Below are positions 33,959 through 42,188 of a DNA stretch of 64,000 nucleotides, piece by piece. Under the pieces are notes generated by a model. The model had not been told where the DNA came from. It saw nothing but the letters and a program-made list of their open reading frames with translations, and searched no databases. Position numbers and translations under genes: made by a program. Position 1 is the stretch's first letter; each line of letters opens with the position of its first letter. Source of the DNA: Gammaproteobacteria bacterium (GTDB lineage: Bacteria > Pseudomonadota > Gammaproteobacteria > Thiohalomonadales > Thiohalomonadaceae); contig JAPHSX010000032.1 in NCBI GenBank assembly GCA_026196575.1, positions 55,615 through 119,614 on the forward strand. Reading direction: 5' to 3'.

Positions 33959-35055
33959 TGATGAGCGATTCCACCTTTCTTCCGCAATCGGGGCTGGCTC
34001 AACTGCTGACAGAGCTGGCGGCTGGCCACCGCATTATCGGCCCGCAGGTAGAGCAGGGGGCGGTGCAATACCGTTCTCTGCAAGGCGCGGCAGAACTGCC
34101 ATGGGGGGTGCGGGTGGCGCAGCAGCCGGGCAGTTACCGGCTGCAACGCCAGGGCAGTGAGCGTGCCTTCGCCTGGGCCAACGGCCCGCAGGCGCTCAAG
34201 CCCCTGCTCTTTGCCCCGCGGGAGAGCCTGTGGCAGGTGGTGAAGACGGCGGCGGGACTCTCCTTCAGCGAGACCCTGCCCCCGCCGGAGCGGCTGGCCG
34301 TGATCGGGGTGCGCAGTTGCGACCTCGCCGCCCTGGCGCTGCAGGATCGCCACTTTTTGCAGGGGGCCTCGCCCGATGCGCACTATGCCCGGCGACGCGA
34401 ACAGCTCTTCATCGTGGCGGTCAACTGCAGCCATCCGGCCGCCACCTGTTTTTGTGCCGCCAGCGGCGACGGGCCGAATGCCGTATCGGGCTTCGATCTG
34501 TTGCTGGATGAGCTGGATGAGGGGTTTCTCCTCACCCCGGGCAGTGAGGCCGGTCAGCAGCTGCTGGCCGCACTATCCGTGTCGGGCGTCACGCCGGCGC
34601 AACGCCAGCAGGTGGAGGCGCAGCGCCGGGCGGCGGCAGTGCAGCAGCGCACGTTGCCGTCGTCCTCCCTCGCGGGACGGTTGCTGGAGCTGGCCTCCAG
34701 TCCGCGCTGGCAGCAGATCGCCGAGCGTTGCCTCGCCTGTGGTAACTGCACCGCCGTCTGCCCCACCTGTTTCTGTCACAGCGAACAGGAGGTGCCGCAA
34801 CTCGACGGCGAGGGCAGTGAGCATCTGCGCCAGTGGGACAGCTGCTTTAGCGCCGGTCACAGCCTGCTGCACGGCACCCCGCTTCGGGCCGACACGGCAC
34901 AGCGTTACCGGCAGTGGCTCACCCACAAGTTCGATAGCTGGCACCAGCAGTTCGGCCGCTCCGGCTGTGTCGGTTGCGGGCGCTGTATCGCCTGGTGTCC
35001 GGTAGGCATTGATGTTACCGAGGAGCTGCACGCCCTCTGTGGAGATGAGGCATGA
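33958..35055 (+). CDS. Sulfhydrogenase-type hydrogenase beta subunit (two [4Fe-4S])
   Basis: A 365-aa iron-sulfur subunit of a group 3b [NiFe] hydrogenase, related to HydB and to anaerobic sulfite reductase A. The N-terminal HydB/AsrA domain includes AVIGVRSCDLAALALQDRHFL. The C-terminal dicluster ferredoxin domain has CLACGNCTAVCPTC (258-271) and CVGCGRCIAWC (337-347). It passes electrons between the small subunit and the flavin subunit. It overlaps the next gene by ATGA. Confidence 0.9.
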   Translation: MMSDSTFLPQSGLAQLLTELAAGHRIIGPQVEQGAVQYRSLQGAAELPWGVRVAQQPGSYRLQRQGSERAFAWANGPQALKPLLFAPRESLWQVVKTAAGLSFSETLPPPERLAVIGVRSCDLAALALQDRHFLQGASPDAHYARRREQLFIVAVNCSHPAATCFCAASGDGPNAVSGFDLLLDELDEGFLLTPGSEAGQQLLAALSVSGVTPAQRQQVEAQRRAAAVQQRTLPSSSLAGRLLELASSPRWQQIAERCLACGNCTAVCPTCFCHSEQEVPQLDGEGSEHLRQWDSCFSAGHSLLHGTPLRADTAQRYRQWLTHKFDSWHQQFGRSGCVGCGRCIAWCPVGIDVTEELHALCGDEA

Positions 35056-35885
35056 GTCAGTTCAATCTGCCGCACGAGGCTGAGGTGGTCGAGCGCATCG
35101 AGGAGTCCCCCACCATCTTCACCCTGCGGCTGCGCCTTGCCGATCCGGCGGTACATGCCGCCTACCGCTTCGCCCCCGGTCAGTTCAACATGCTCTATCT
35201 GTACGGGGTGGGCGAGGTGGCGATCTCCATCGTCTCCGACCCCGAGGATGAGCAGATGATCGCCCACACTATTCGCCAGGTCGGCCGGGTGACCAACGGC
35301 CTGGCCCGGTTGCAGGCAGGGGATCGCCTGGGGCTGCGCGGCCCCTTTGGCCGCGGCTGGCCGCTGGCGCAGGCCGAGGGCGGTGATGTGGTGATCGCCA
35401 CCGGCGGCCTCGGTTGCGCCCCGGTGGTCGCCGCCATCAATTATGTGCTGCGCCGGCGCGAGCGTTACGGCAACCTCATCATCATGCAGGGGGTGAAGCA
35501 TGGCGATGACCTCATTTGGTGCGACCAGTATGCCCAGTGGGCGCAGATGCCCGACACCCAGGTGCTGCTCGCTGCCAGCGAGGGGGGTGCCTGCTGGCCC
35601 TATCATGTCGGTCATCTGCCGGTGCTGTTCGAACACGCCCGGCTCAAGCCGGAGAGCAGCACGGTGATGATGTGCGGCCCCGAGGGGATGATGATTGCCG
35701 TTTGCCGCGAGCTGCTGGGGCGTGGCTTTTCCGGGGAGTCGCTCTACCTCAGCATGGAGCGCAACATGCACTGCGGACGCGGCAAGTGTGGCCACTGCCA
35801 GCTCGGCGGCAAGTTCGTCTGCCAGGATGGGCCGATCTTCAGCTATCCCGAGATCGCACCGCTTCTGGGGGTGAAGGGGCTATGA
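35052..35885 (+). CDS. Sulfhydrogenase-type hydrogenase gamma subunit (FAD/NAD(P), [2Fe-2S])
   Basis: A 277-aa ferredoxin-NADP reductase-like subunit. The FAD domain spans about 1-105 (FAPGQFNMLYL). The pyridine-nucleotide domain has IATGGLGCAPVV and MMCGPEGMM. A C-terminal [2Fe-2S] site is formed by C241, C246, C249 and C257 (CGRGKCGHCQLGGKFVC). It exchanges electrons with NAD(P)H. With its neighbours it forms a bidirectional cytoplasmic hydrogenase. Confidence 0.92.
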   Translation: MSQFNLPHEAEVVERIEESPTIFTLRLRLADPAVHAAYRFAPGQFNMLYLYGVGEVAISIVSDPEDEQMIAHTIRQVGRVTNGLARLQAGDRLGLRGPFGRGWPLAQAEGGDVVIATGGLGCAPVVAAINYVLRRRERYGNLIIMQGVKHGDDLIWCDQYAQWAQMPDTQVLLAASEGGACWPYHVGHLPVLFEHARLKPESSTVMMCGPEGMMIAVCRELLGRGFSGESLYLSMERNMHCGRGKCGHCQLGGKFVCQDGPIFSYPEIAPLLGVKGL

Positions 35886-36664
35886 CGATGAAACCCAGGG
35901 TGGCGGTACACAAATTCTCCTCCTGCGATGGCTGCCAGCTCGCCTTTATCAATGCGGGCGAGGCGCTGTTGCAGCTGGCCACGCTGGTCGACATCGTCCA
36001 CTTCGCCGAGGCGGGCTACGCCGATGAGGAGGCCGTGGTCGATATCGCCTTTGTCGAGGGGAGCATCTCCACCCCGCAGGAGCTGGAGCGCATCCGGACG
36101 ATCCGTGCCAACAGCAAGACCCTCATCACCATTGGCGCCTGCGCCACCTCCGGGGGGATTCAGGCGCTGCGCAATATGCACGATACGCAGCAGTGGGTTG
36201 AGGGGGTCTATGCCCAGCCGGAGGTGATCGCGCTGCTGGCCGACTCCACCCCGATCAGTGAGCGGGTGAAGGTCGATTTTGAGCTGTGGGGCTGTCCGGT
36301 CAATGCCACGCAGCTCTTCGCCGTGGTGCGCTCTCTGCTCTCGGGGGTGACCCCGCTGCTGGAGCAGGAGACGGTCTGTCAGGAGTGCAAACGGGCGCAA
36401 ACCGTCTGTGTGATGGTGAGCCGTGGCGAACCGTGCCTTGGCCCGGTGACTCGCGGCGGTTGCGGCGCCCTCTGCCCCGCGGTGGGGCGCGACTGCTACG
36501 CCTGTTTTGGCGCGGCGCCGCAGGCCAACACGGCGGCACTGGCAGAGCAGTTCGCCGCACAGGGGCTCGCCCCAGAGGCGATCGCACGCCGTTTTCTCTT
36601 TATCAACAGCCATAGCGAGCCGTTCCACAGTGAAGGGAAAAAGTGGCAGGGAGAGGGCAAATGA
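35882..36664 (+). CDS. Group 3b [NiFe] hydrogenase small (delta) subunit
   Basis: A 260-aa subunit. The proximal cluster pair C15/C18 is in FSSCDGCQLAF. Further cysteines are in TIGACATSGG, LWGCPVNATQ and the C-terminal CQECKRAQTVC, EPCLGPVTRGGCGALCP and RDCYACFG, consistent with three [4Fe-4S] clusters. There is no Tat signal, so the enzyme is cytoplasmic. The ATG at 35882 overlaps the gamma stop (ATGA) and its own stop overlaps the large-subunit start. Confidence 0.93.
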   Translation: MTMKPRVAVHKFSSCDGCQLAFINAGEALLQLATLVDIVHFAEAGYADEEAVVDIAFVEGSISTPQELERIRTIRANSKTLITIGACATSGGIQALRNMHDTQQWVEGVYAQPEVIALLADSTPISERVKVDFELWGCPVNATQLFAVVRSLLSGVTPLLEQETVCQECKRAQTVCVMVSRGEPCLGPVTRGGCGALCPAVGRDCYACFGAAPQANTAALAEQFAAQGLAPEAIARRFLFINSHSEPFHSEGKKWQGEGK

Positions 36665-37986
36665 GCGAGCGGCGCGAGGTAACCATCAAGGTACCGCTGC
36701 TGACCCGGGTGGAGGGTGAGGGGGCACTGGAGCTGCGCATCAGGGAGGGGGCGATCGCCGCGCTGCAGCTGCGTATCTTCGAGCCGCCGCGCCTGTTCGA
36801 GAAATTTCTGGAGGGGCGTGGTCATGAGGAGGTGCTCGATATCGTGGCGCGCATCTGTGGCATCTGTCCGGTCGCCTACCAGATGAGCGCCAGCCACGCC
36901 ATCGAGTCGATCCTTGGCGTGCAGCCCGGCCCCTGGGTGCGCGAGATGCGCCGCCTCTTCTACTGCGGCGAGTGGCTGGAGAGCCACGCCTTGCATATCC
37001 ACCTGCTGGCCGCCCCCGACTTTATCGGTTTCAAATCGGCCATCGAGATGGCGGCGCACCATCCCGCCGAGGTCAAGCGCGGTTTGCGGCTGCAGGCGCT
37101 GGGCAATAAAATTCTGCGTACTCTGGGTGGCCGTTCGGTGCACCCGGTGGGGGTGCGTATCGGCGGTTTTACCCACGCCCCGTCCCGCGAGTCGATGGCG
37201 GAGCTGCTGCAGGAGTGCCGCGAGGCGCTGCCCGAGGCCGCGGCGCTGGTGCGCTGGCTGGCGACACTGGAGCTGCCAGACGATGAGCAGCGCTTTGTCT
37301 CGGTGGCGCTGCACCACCCCGATGAGTACCCCCTCAATGAGGGGCGTCTGCGTGCCAGCGATGGGCTCGACATCGGCATCGAGCAGTTTCACGATTACTT
37401 TCGCGAGAGCCACGTTGCCCACTCCACGGCGCTGCACGCCCACTACTTTCCCGGCGGCTGGGCCGAGGAGAAGGTGGGTGTCCCCTATCTGGTGGGGCCG
37501 CTGGCGCGGCTCAATCTCAATTTCGCGCAGCTGCCGCAGGCGGTGCGCGACAACCTCGCCACCACAGGCGTCCGTTTTCCCAGTCGCAATATGTTTCACA
37601 GCGTGATCGCCCGCGCCGTCGAGATCCACTTCGCGCTGCTGGAGGCGATCCGCATCCTGGAGAACTACGCGCCAAGTGACACCCCGGCAGTCGGGGTGAC
37701 ACCGCGCGCCGGTGTCGGTTACGGCTGTACCGAGGCGCCGCGCGGCATCCTCTGGCACCGCTATGAGCTCGATGGCGCAGGCAAGGTGGTGGTGGCGACC
37801 ATCATCCCGCCCACCAGCCAGAACCAGGCACGGATCGAGGCCGATCTGAAGAGTTCGCTGGAGCAACTTGGTCTGGAGCGCAGCGATGACGAGATCCGGT
37901 TGCATGGCGAGAAGGTGATCCGCAACTACGACCCCTGCATCTCCTGCGCCACCCACTTTCTCCGGCTCAAGGTCGAGCGTGACTAA
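36661..37986 (+). CDS. Group 3b [NiFe] hydrogenase large (alpha) subunit
   Basis: A 441-aa catalytic subunit that splits or forms H2 at the NiFe(CN)2CO site. The L1 motif RICGIC gives C66/C69; the L4 motif DPCISCATH gives C426/C429, with H432 the usual cleavage-proximal residue. Nine residues follow H432 and would be the C-terminal peptide removed by the protease encoded next. The early segment LTRVEGEG is typical of the family. The start at 36661 has the ATGA overlap; the frame from 36643 adds six residues from the previous gene. Confidence 0.95.
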   Translation: MSERREVTIKVPLLTRVEGEGALELRIREGAIAALQLRIFEPPRLFEKFLEGRGHEEVLDIVARICGICPVAYQMSASHAIESILGVQPGPWVREMRRLFYCGEWLESHALHIHLLAAPDFIGFKSAIEMAAHHPAEVKRGLRLQALGNKILRTLGGRSVHPVGVRIGGFTHAPSRESMAELLQECREALPEAAALVRWLATLELPDDEQRFVSVALHHPDEYPLNEGRLRASDGLDIGIEQFHDYFRESHVAHSTALHAHYFPGGWAEEKVGVPYLVGPLARLNLNFAQLPQAVRDNLATTGVRFPSRNMFHSVIARAVEIHFALLEAIRILENYAPSDTPAVGVTPRAGVGYGCTEAPRGILWHRYELDGAGKVVVATIIPPTSQNQARIEADLKSSLEQLGLERSDDEIRLHGEKVIRNYDPCISCATHFLRLKVERD

Positions 37987-38425
37987 GCCCATCCGCGTTA
38001 TCGGCATCGGCTCGCCGGTGGCGGAGGATAGCGTAGGCATCGAGGCGGTGGAGCGGCTGCGGCAGGAGGCGCAGTGGGCGGGGCGCAGCGATATAGAATG
38101 GCTGGTGCTGGAGCGTCCCGGTGCGACACTGCTGCACTATCTCACGGGTGTGGAGCGGGTCTGTCTTATCGATGCCCTCAATCATCCCGTGGCAGGCGTT
38201 TACCGCATCGCCCCCGCAGAGCTGCTGGCTCAGGCCGGCGCGATCTCCTCGCATGACTTTGGAGTCGCCGAGGCGCTGCGCCTGGCCCAAGGGCTAGGGC
38301 AGTTGCCACCGCACCTTGTGATCTACGGCATCGCCCCGCCGACGGATGGCGGCTGGGAAGGGTGGTACCCGCAGTTGTGCAGCCTCCTGGGCGAGGCGCT
38401 TCCGCCCGGCGGTCAGCTGCCGTAA
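37979..38425 (+). CDS. [NiFe] hydrogenase maturation endopeptidase (HybD/HycI-like)
   Basis: A 148-aa protease that removes the C-terminal peptide of the large subunit after nickel insertion. It begins RVIGIGSPVAEDSVGIEAVERL; the usual GxGNxLxxDDGxG has Ser for Asn and Glu-Asp for the first acidic pair. LIDALNH (Asp) and SSHDFGV (His) supply the other predicted nickel contacts. It starts with GTG and overlaps the large-subunit gene by 8 bp, so it is dedicated to this enzyme. It is the last gene of the operon. Confidence 0.88.
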   Translation: MTKPIRVIGIGSPVAEDSVGIEAVERLRQEAQWAGRSDIEWLVLERPGATLLHYLTGVERVCLIDALNHPVAGVYRIAPAELLAQAGAISSHDFGVAEALRLAQGLGQLPPHLVIYGIAPPTDGGWEGWYPQLCSLLGEALPPGGQLP

Positions 38426-38427
38426 CT

Positions 38428-38436
38428 CAGACTTAA
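38428..38436 (+). repeat. Left 9-bp inverted repeat of the defence island
   Basis: CAGACTTAA, two bases after the hydrogenase protease stop, is the exact complement of TTAAGTCTG at 42189-42197, just before the next chromosomal gene. The pair brackets the methyltransferase/Vsr/ATPase genes. A 9-bp match could occur by chance in such spacers, so its role as a boundary is tentative. Confidence 0.4.
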
Positions 38437-38470
38437 CGGACGTTGACGGTCATATCATTGAGTCTGTTAC

Positions 38471-38520
38471 GCGATCGTTGCGGAAGTTTTAGGGTTTGCC
38501 GCTTAACTTCCTCTGATCGC
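38471..38520. repeat. Imperfect hairpin upstream of the methyltransferase gene
   Basis: The outer arms GCGATC/GATCGC (38471-38476, 38515-38520) and inner arms GGAAGTT/AACTTCC (38482-38488, 38505-38511) lie in the 190-bp spacer before the methyltransferase. There is no T run, so a terminator is unlikely. It may be an operator or a relic of the insertion. Confidence 0.5.
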
Positions 38521-38615
38521 CACGAAAACGACATTAAGTTTCATCTGACCCCACTTAATTCAACACCACCTAAGTCGGGCTTTCCAGCGATACCCAGTAC
38601 CGCTAAAATCCGCAC

Positions 38616-39659
38616 ATGACTGTTGAATGCATCGATCTTTTCTGTGGCGTGGGTGGTCTCACCCACGGCCTCATGCGCTCTGGAATGTCCGTCCTGGCCG
38701 GGATTGACAACGATCCAGCGTGCACTTATCCCTATGAAAAAAACAACAAAACCCAGTTCATCCAGGCGGACATCACCACTATCGGTGGAGCGGATCTCAA
38801 TAACCGTTACTCACCCGATGCTGTGAAGGTGTTGGCCGGATGCGCCCCTTGCCAACCTTTCTCAACCTACAGCCAAAGTCGCCCACACGACCCGAACGAC
38901 CAGAAGTGGGCTCTACTGCGCCAGTTCGGGCGCTTGGTGGAAGAGACACAGCCGGATGTGGTGACCATGGAGAACGTACCGCAGCTCAAGCGGCACTCGG
39001 TGTTCCGGGAGTTCGAGAATGTGCTGCGCGGGGGCGGGTACCATGTGAACAGCTATGTGGTGGATTGTGCCGAATACGGACTACCGCAGAAGCGTTCTCG
39101 CCTCATTCTGCTCGCCTCCAGGCTCGGGGAAATCGAGCTGATCCCATCAGACTACGAACGAACCACGGTGGCCGATGCCATCGGCACTCTCACCAAGCTG
39201 GCCGCCTCCCAAGCCGATCACGACGATCCCCTGCATGTCGCAGCTGGGCTCTCGCCCATCAACCTGAAGCGCATCCGTAAGTCAACACAAGGCGGGAGCT
39301 GGCGGGATTGGCCGGAGGAGCTGCGTGCCGAGTGCCATAAACGGGATACGGGCAAGACCTATCCTGGCGTCTACGGGCGAATGGAGTGGGACAAGCCTTC
39401 ACCCACCATGACCACTCAATGTTTCGGCTACGGCAACGGGCGTTTCGGTCACCCGGAGCAAGATCGTGCCATCACACTGCGCGAGGCTGCCCTCCTTCAG
39501 TCCTTCCCCAACGGCTATGTGTTCACTCGCCCCGACGAAAAGATACGATTTACTCCGGTGGGGCGCCTCATCGGCAATGCCGTGCCGGTACGCCTGGGAG
39601 AGGTTGTAGGCCGCTCCATCATGGCTCACATTGAGGAAGTACGCGACACGGAAGAGTGA
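38616..39659 (+). CDS. C5-cytosine DNA methyltransferase (Dcm-like)
   Basis: A 347-aa enzyme transferring methyl from SAM to C5 of cytosine. Motif I is CIDLFCGVGGLTHGL (5-19). Motif IV GCAPCQPFS carries the catalytic C79. Motif VI is MENVPQL (118-124), motif VIII QKRSRLILLAS (158-168), and motif X GNAVPVRLGEVVGRSI (320-335). The target-recognition region (about 200-285) sets the unknown specificity. Base composition is less GC-rich than the hydrogenase genes. It converges on vsr with a 41-bp overlap. It is the modification part of the island. Confidence 0.93.
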   Translation: MTVECIDLFCGVGGLTHGLMRSGMSVLAGIDNDPACTYPYEKNNKTQFIQADITTIGGADLNNRYSPDAVKVLAGCAPCQPFSTYSQSRPHDPNDQKWALLRQFGRLVEETQPDVVTMENVPQLKRHSVFREFENVLRGGGYHVNSYVVDCAEYGLPQKRSRLILLASRLGEIELIPSDYERTTVADAIGTLTKLAASQADHDDPLHVAAGLSPINLKRIRKSTQGGSWRDWPEELRAECHKRDTGKTYPGVYGRMEWDKPSPTMTTQCFGYGNGRFGHPEQDRAITLREAALLQSFPNGYVFTRPDEKIRFTPVGRLIGNAVPVRLGEVVGRSIMAHIEEVRDTEE

Positions 39660-40059
39660 AAATCGACCGTAGCCGTTCCTCCAGCGCTGCCTTGTTCTCC
39701 GTCTCACACTCCCAGATCACCTCTACCCTCCAGCCCAGATCCTTCAGATGGGCGATCTTGCGCGCATCACGCTCCTGATTCTTCTCGAACTTCTCCTGCC
39801 AGAACTCCACCCGCGTTTTAGGCGTGGTGGCGCGTTTACACTCTGGGTGTCGGTGCCAAAAGCAGCCGTGAACGAAAATCACCGTGTGGTACTTGGGGAA
39901 GACTATGTCCGGAGTGCCTGGGAGGTCTTTGCGATTGACTCGGAAGCGCAACCCCAAGCGATGGGCAAGGCGGCGGACGGTGATCTCCGGCTTTGTGTTC
40001 TTCTGGCGGACGGAGCGCATTAGGGCGCTCCTCCGGGATGACGTAAGTGTGTCGCTCAA
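39619..40059 (-). CDS. vsr: Very short patch repair endonuclease (Vsr)
   Basis: A 146-aa mismatch nickase acting at T:G mispairs created when 5-methylcytosine deaminates. Conserved residues fall at the E. coli numbers: E25, D51 (GTPDIVF), H64 and H69 (VHGCFWHRH). Zinc ligands are likely C66, H71, C74 and C118. The start is TTG at 40059, giving the normal 13 residues before the MRSV block; an ATG at 40020 is the alternative. It lies 3 bp after the ATPase stop, so it is translated from that mRNA. It overlaps the methyltransferase tail to tail. Confidence 0.93.
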   Translation of the reverse strand: MSDTLTSSRRSALMRSVRQKNTKPEITVRRLAHRLGLRFRVNRKDLPGTPDIVFPKYHTVIFVHGCFWHRHPECKRATTPKTRVEFWQEKFEKNQERDARKIAHLKDLGWRVEVIWECETENKAALEERLRSIFTLPCRVLPQCEP

Positions 40060-40062
40060 GGG

Positions 40063-42054
40063 TTAGATAGCTTCGAGAATTTTCTGGAGTTTATCCAGCT
40101 CCTGAGTCTTACCCAGATACTCCTCATACGCTTTGGTGGCATTGGTCACCAAATCCTTGTATGTATTGATAGTTGCATTGATGCCTCTCAGTTGTACTTC
40201 GTAGATAGCGTTGGAAGCCGTTGTGGTGTGTGGGCGTTTGCCGACCAGAAAGACGATTTCAATGACTGGTACTACACCATGGGATGGGCATGAACCTGGA
40301 TTTTGTTGGAAGTAGTCGTTTATTGCGATGGAGTATTTTGTCCCCTGACTTATCAACGCCTCCATGGTCGTATTAATGCCTGGCTTCTTCAACTCAATGA
40401 TAATGTAGCGACCTGAGGTCGTACGATAGCCGATGTCGATGCGCGCTCCTTCCTCGCTATCTGGGCATGCGCTCTTCAGGTGTTCGGTCAACGTTCGTTC
40501 GTAATCAGTCTCTCGCTTGTGCTCCCACGATGGGTCTACGAGCCAAAGGTGCTCGTAGATATGATCTTGCACGACCCTCTCCCTGACTTGATTCGAGTCG
40601 TGTTGATTGAGTTTTTTGATAACGGAAAGGCGTTCTCTGATAACATCGTGATAGATTGAGGCCTCCAGGTCTCTGATCGAAACCATGATGGAGCGGAACT
40701 CTTCCAGATTACGTTCGAGGTTCAGAGAATCCACTGCGTCGATGTTGTCTTGCAACTTGTACTTCTCGAATGCGAGCACCTGTGATTTCAGGACCTCTCG
40801 CTTCAGTCTGGTCTGCTGCTCTTCATCACCGGTGAAGCGGATCGTGCCGATCTTACTGATGAACTGGCGAGCTTTGGGCCGAATGTGGGGATTGAGCGTG
40901 TCAAGCCACTCCTTGATTGCTGGGAAGTCGGCAAGGATCTCGTTGCCGCTGATATCCCGCCGCCACTCGTCCCATTTGACTGCCATCTCGGACAACCTGG
41001 ATTTGATGTACGCCACGAACTCCTTGAACCTAGGATCGTCCTCCTGGATACCTTGTCTGCTACTGACGGCGATGTCCGGTTGATCGTTGTCATCCAGTGC
41101 GTTCACTTGTAGCTCACCAACCAAGTAGCTGTTGAAGAGTTTGGAATCGTCGAGACGCTTCTGAATGTCTTCTTCGAAAACACGACCGTTGGCGAGAACG
41201 GTGATGGTGTTGTTCCACAGCTTCTCGCCTTCTCCTAGGTCCTCCTTCAACTGCTCCGGCTTGGCTACGCTGCCGATGAATCCAGTCACATATAGTCCTA
41301 GGGTCTGTGTTCGCCCTTCGTAGTGATTGTGGTGCTTGAAAGATGTTGAGAGGGTCTTAACCTCTTCGGCATTGTCTTCGTCACCGAAAGTCCAGAGAAA
41401 TTGGATGTCTTTGTAGAAGCCACGGTCAGCCAGTGTCACACGGCTGCCGTCGACGTACACATGGAAGTTGTTTCTCTCACTGATGACGCTGAAACGTCTT
41501 GCGATTCTGCGCTTTAGATGACGTTTCGTCTGGCTGATAATCTTGTTGATTCTCCTCAACTCGATGAGGGTCCCGTGGTCTCCGATGTCGTAACCGGAAG
41601 TGTCTTCCAGCAGGGTCGGGAAATAGGTCTCGCCGTTCTCGATTTTCGATCGGAGGTCATTGACGAGGATGGTGAAGCCAGTGGCCTCTCCGCCTTCCAC
41701 CTTGGAGATGACGTTGATTTCCAAGGCCAGGGAAAACATAGCGAGTTTACCGATACCTTTCCTGCCCATACATTGGCGACCACCTGGGGTGGTCGTCTCT
41801 CCATGTGAACGGCGGGCGTAGCCGACAGTGAGGAATTTCTCCTGGAGGCTGTCGTAGTCCATGCCTATCCCATTGTCTTTGATGACTATGACCCTCTGCT
41901 TCTCGTCAATGTCGATCCTGACGTCGTGGGCGTCGGCATCCCAGGCGTTGGCGATGATCTCGGTGAGTACCGCTGGTGTGTTGCTGTAGAGACCGAAGCC
42001 CAAGTGATTGAGCACGTTCAAATCCAGTTTGATCTCCAGGCTGCGGTCGTCCAT
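40063..42054 (-). CDS. GHKL ATPase fused to a PD-(D/E)xK-like nuclease domain (MutL/MORC-type)
   Basis: A 663-aa protein. The Bergerat ATPase is complete: EIIANAWDAD (E32, N36, D39), DNGIGM (60-65) and GRKGIGKLAMFS (97-108). An S5-like second domain and a helical linker (to about 490) follow. The C-terminal domain has HIYEHLWLVDPSWEH (498-512) and ARIDIGYRTTSGRYIIIELKK (D540, E554, K556), the D-x(n)-ExK core of restriction-type nucleases. MutL-like ATPases of this kind are known beside methylases and Vsr in restriction-modification loci. I infer that it is the restriction/effector component. Gene composition is clearly more AT-rich than its neighbours. Confidence 0.85.
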   Translation of the reverse strand: MDDRSLEIKLDLNVLNHLGFGLYSNTPAVLTEIIANAWDADAHDVRIDIDEKQRVIVIKDNGIGMDYDSLQEKFLTVGYARRSHGETTTPGGRQCMGRKGIGKLAMFSLALEINVISKVEGGEATGFTILVNDLRSKIENGETYFPTLLEDTSGYDIGDHGTLIELRRINKIISQTKRHLKRRIARRFSVISERNNFHVYVDGSRVTLADRGFYKDIQFLWTFGDEDNAEEVKTLSTSFKHHNHYEGRTQTLGLYVTGFIGSVAKPEQLKEDLGEGEKLWNNTITVLANGRVFEEDIQKRLDDSKLFNSYLVGELQVNALDDNDQPDIAVSSRQGIQEDDPRFKEFVAYIKSRLSEMAVKWDEWRRDISGNEILADFPAIKEWLDTLNPHIRPKARQFISKIGTIRFTGDEEQQTRLKREVLKSQVLAFEKYKLQDNIDAVDSLNLERNLEEFRSIMVSIRDLEASIYHDVIRERLSVIKKLNQHDSNQVRERVVQDHIYEHLWLVDPSWEHKRETDYERTLTEHLKSACPDSEEGARIDIGYRTTSGRYIIIELKKPGINTTMEALISQGTKYSIAINDYFQQNPGSCPSHGVVPVIEIVFLVGKRPHTTTASNAIYEVQLRGINATINTYKDLVTNATKAYEEYLGKTQELDKLQKILEAI

Positions 42055-42084
42055 CGCTTTTCCTTCTCTCTAAGTAAGTGTTCC

Positions 42085-42113
42085 GAATTGAATTCTGAAT
42101 TCTGGGGGAATTC
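42085..42113. promoter_or_regulatory. Reiterated GAATTC motifs upstream of the ATPase-nuclease gene
   Basis: GAATTG at 42085 and GAATTC at 42090, 42097 and 42108 occur within 29 bp, about 30-60 bp upstream of the ATPase start codon (42054, with AAGGAA as ribosome site). Read on the minus strand this gives repeated CAGAATTC boxes. They could be an operator for autoregulation of the island. Confidence 0.5.
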
Positions 42114-42188
42114 TGGAGTATACCTATTTCATGCCGGTCAGAATGACTGCTTTGGGTTTGCGTAGCGGCTATAGTTACTGATGTCAGA

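Noticed and set aside
38616..39659. Orphan housekeeping Dcm
   Set aside because: The gene is bracketed with vsr and an ATPase-nuclease in a low-GC island, which fits a restriction-modification-type unit better than an orphan methylase.
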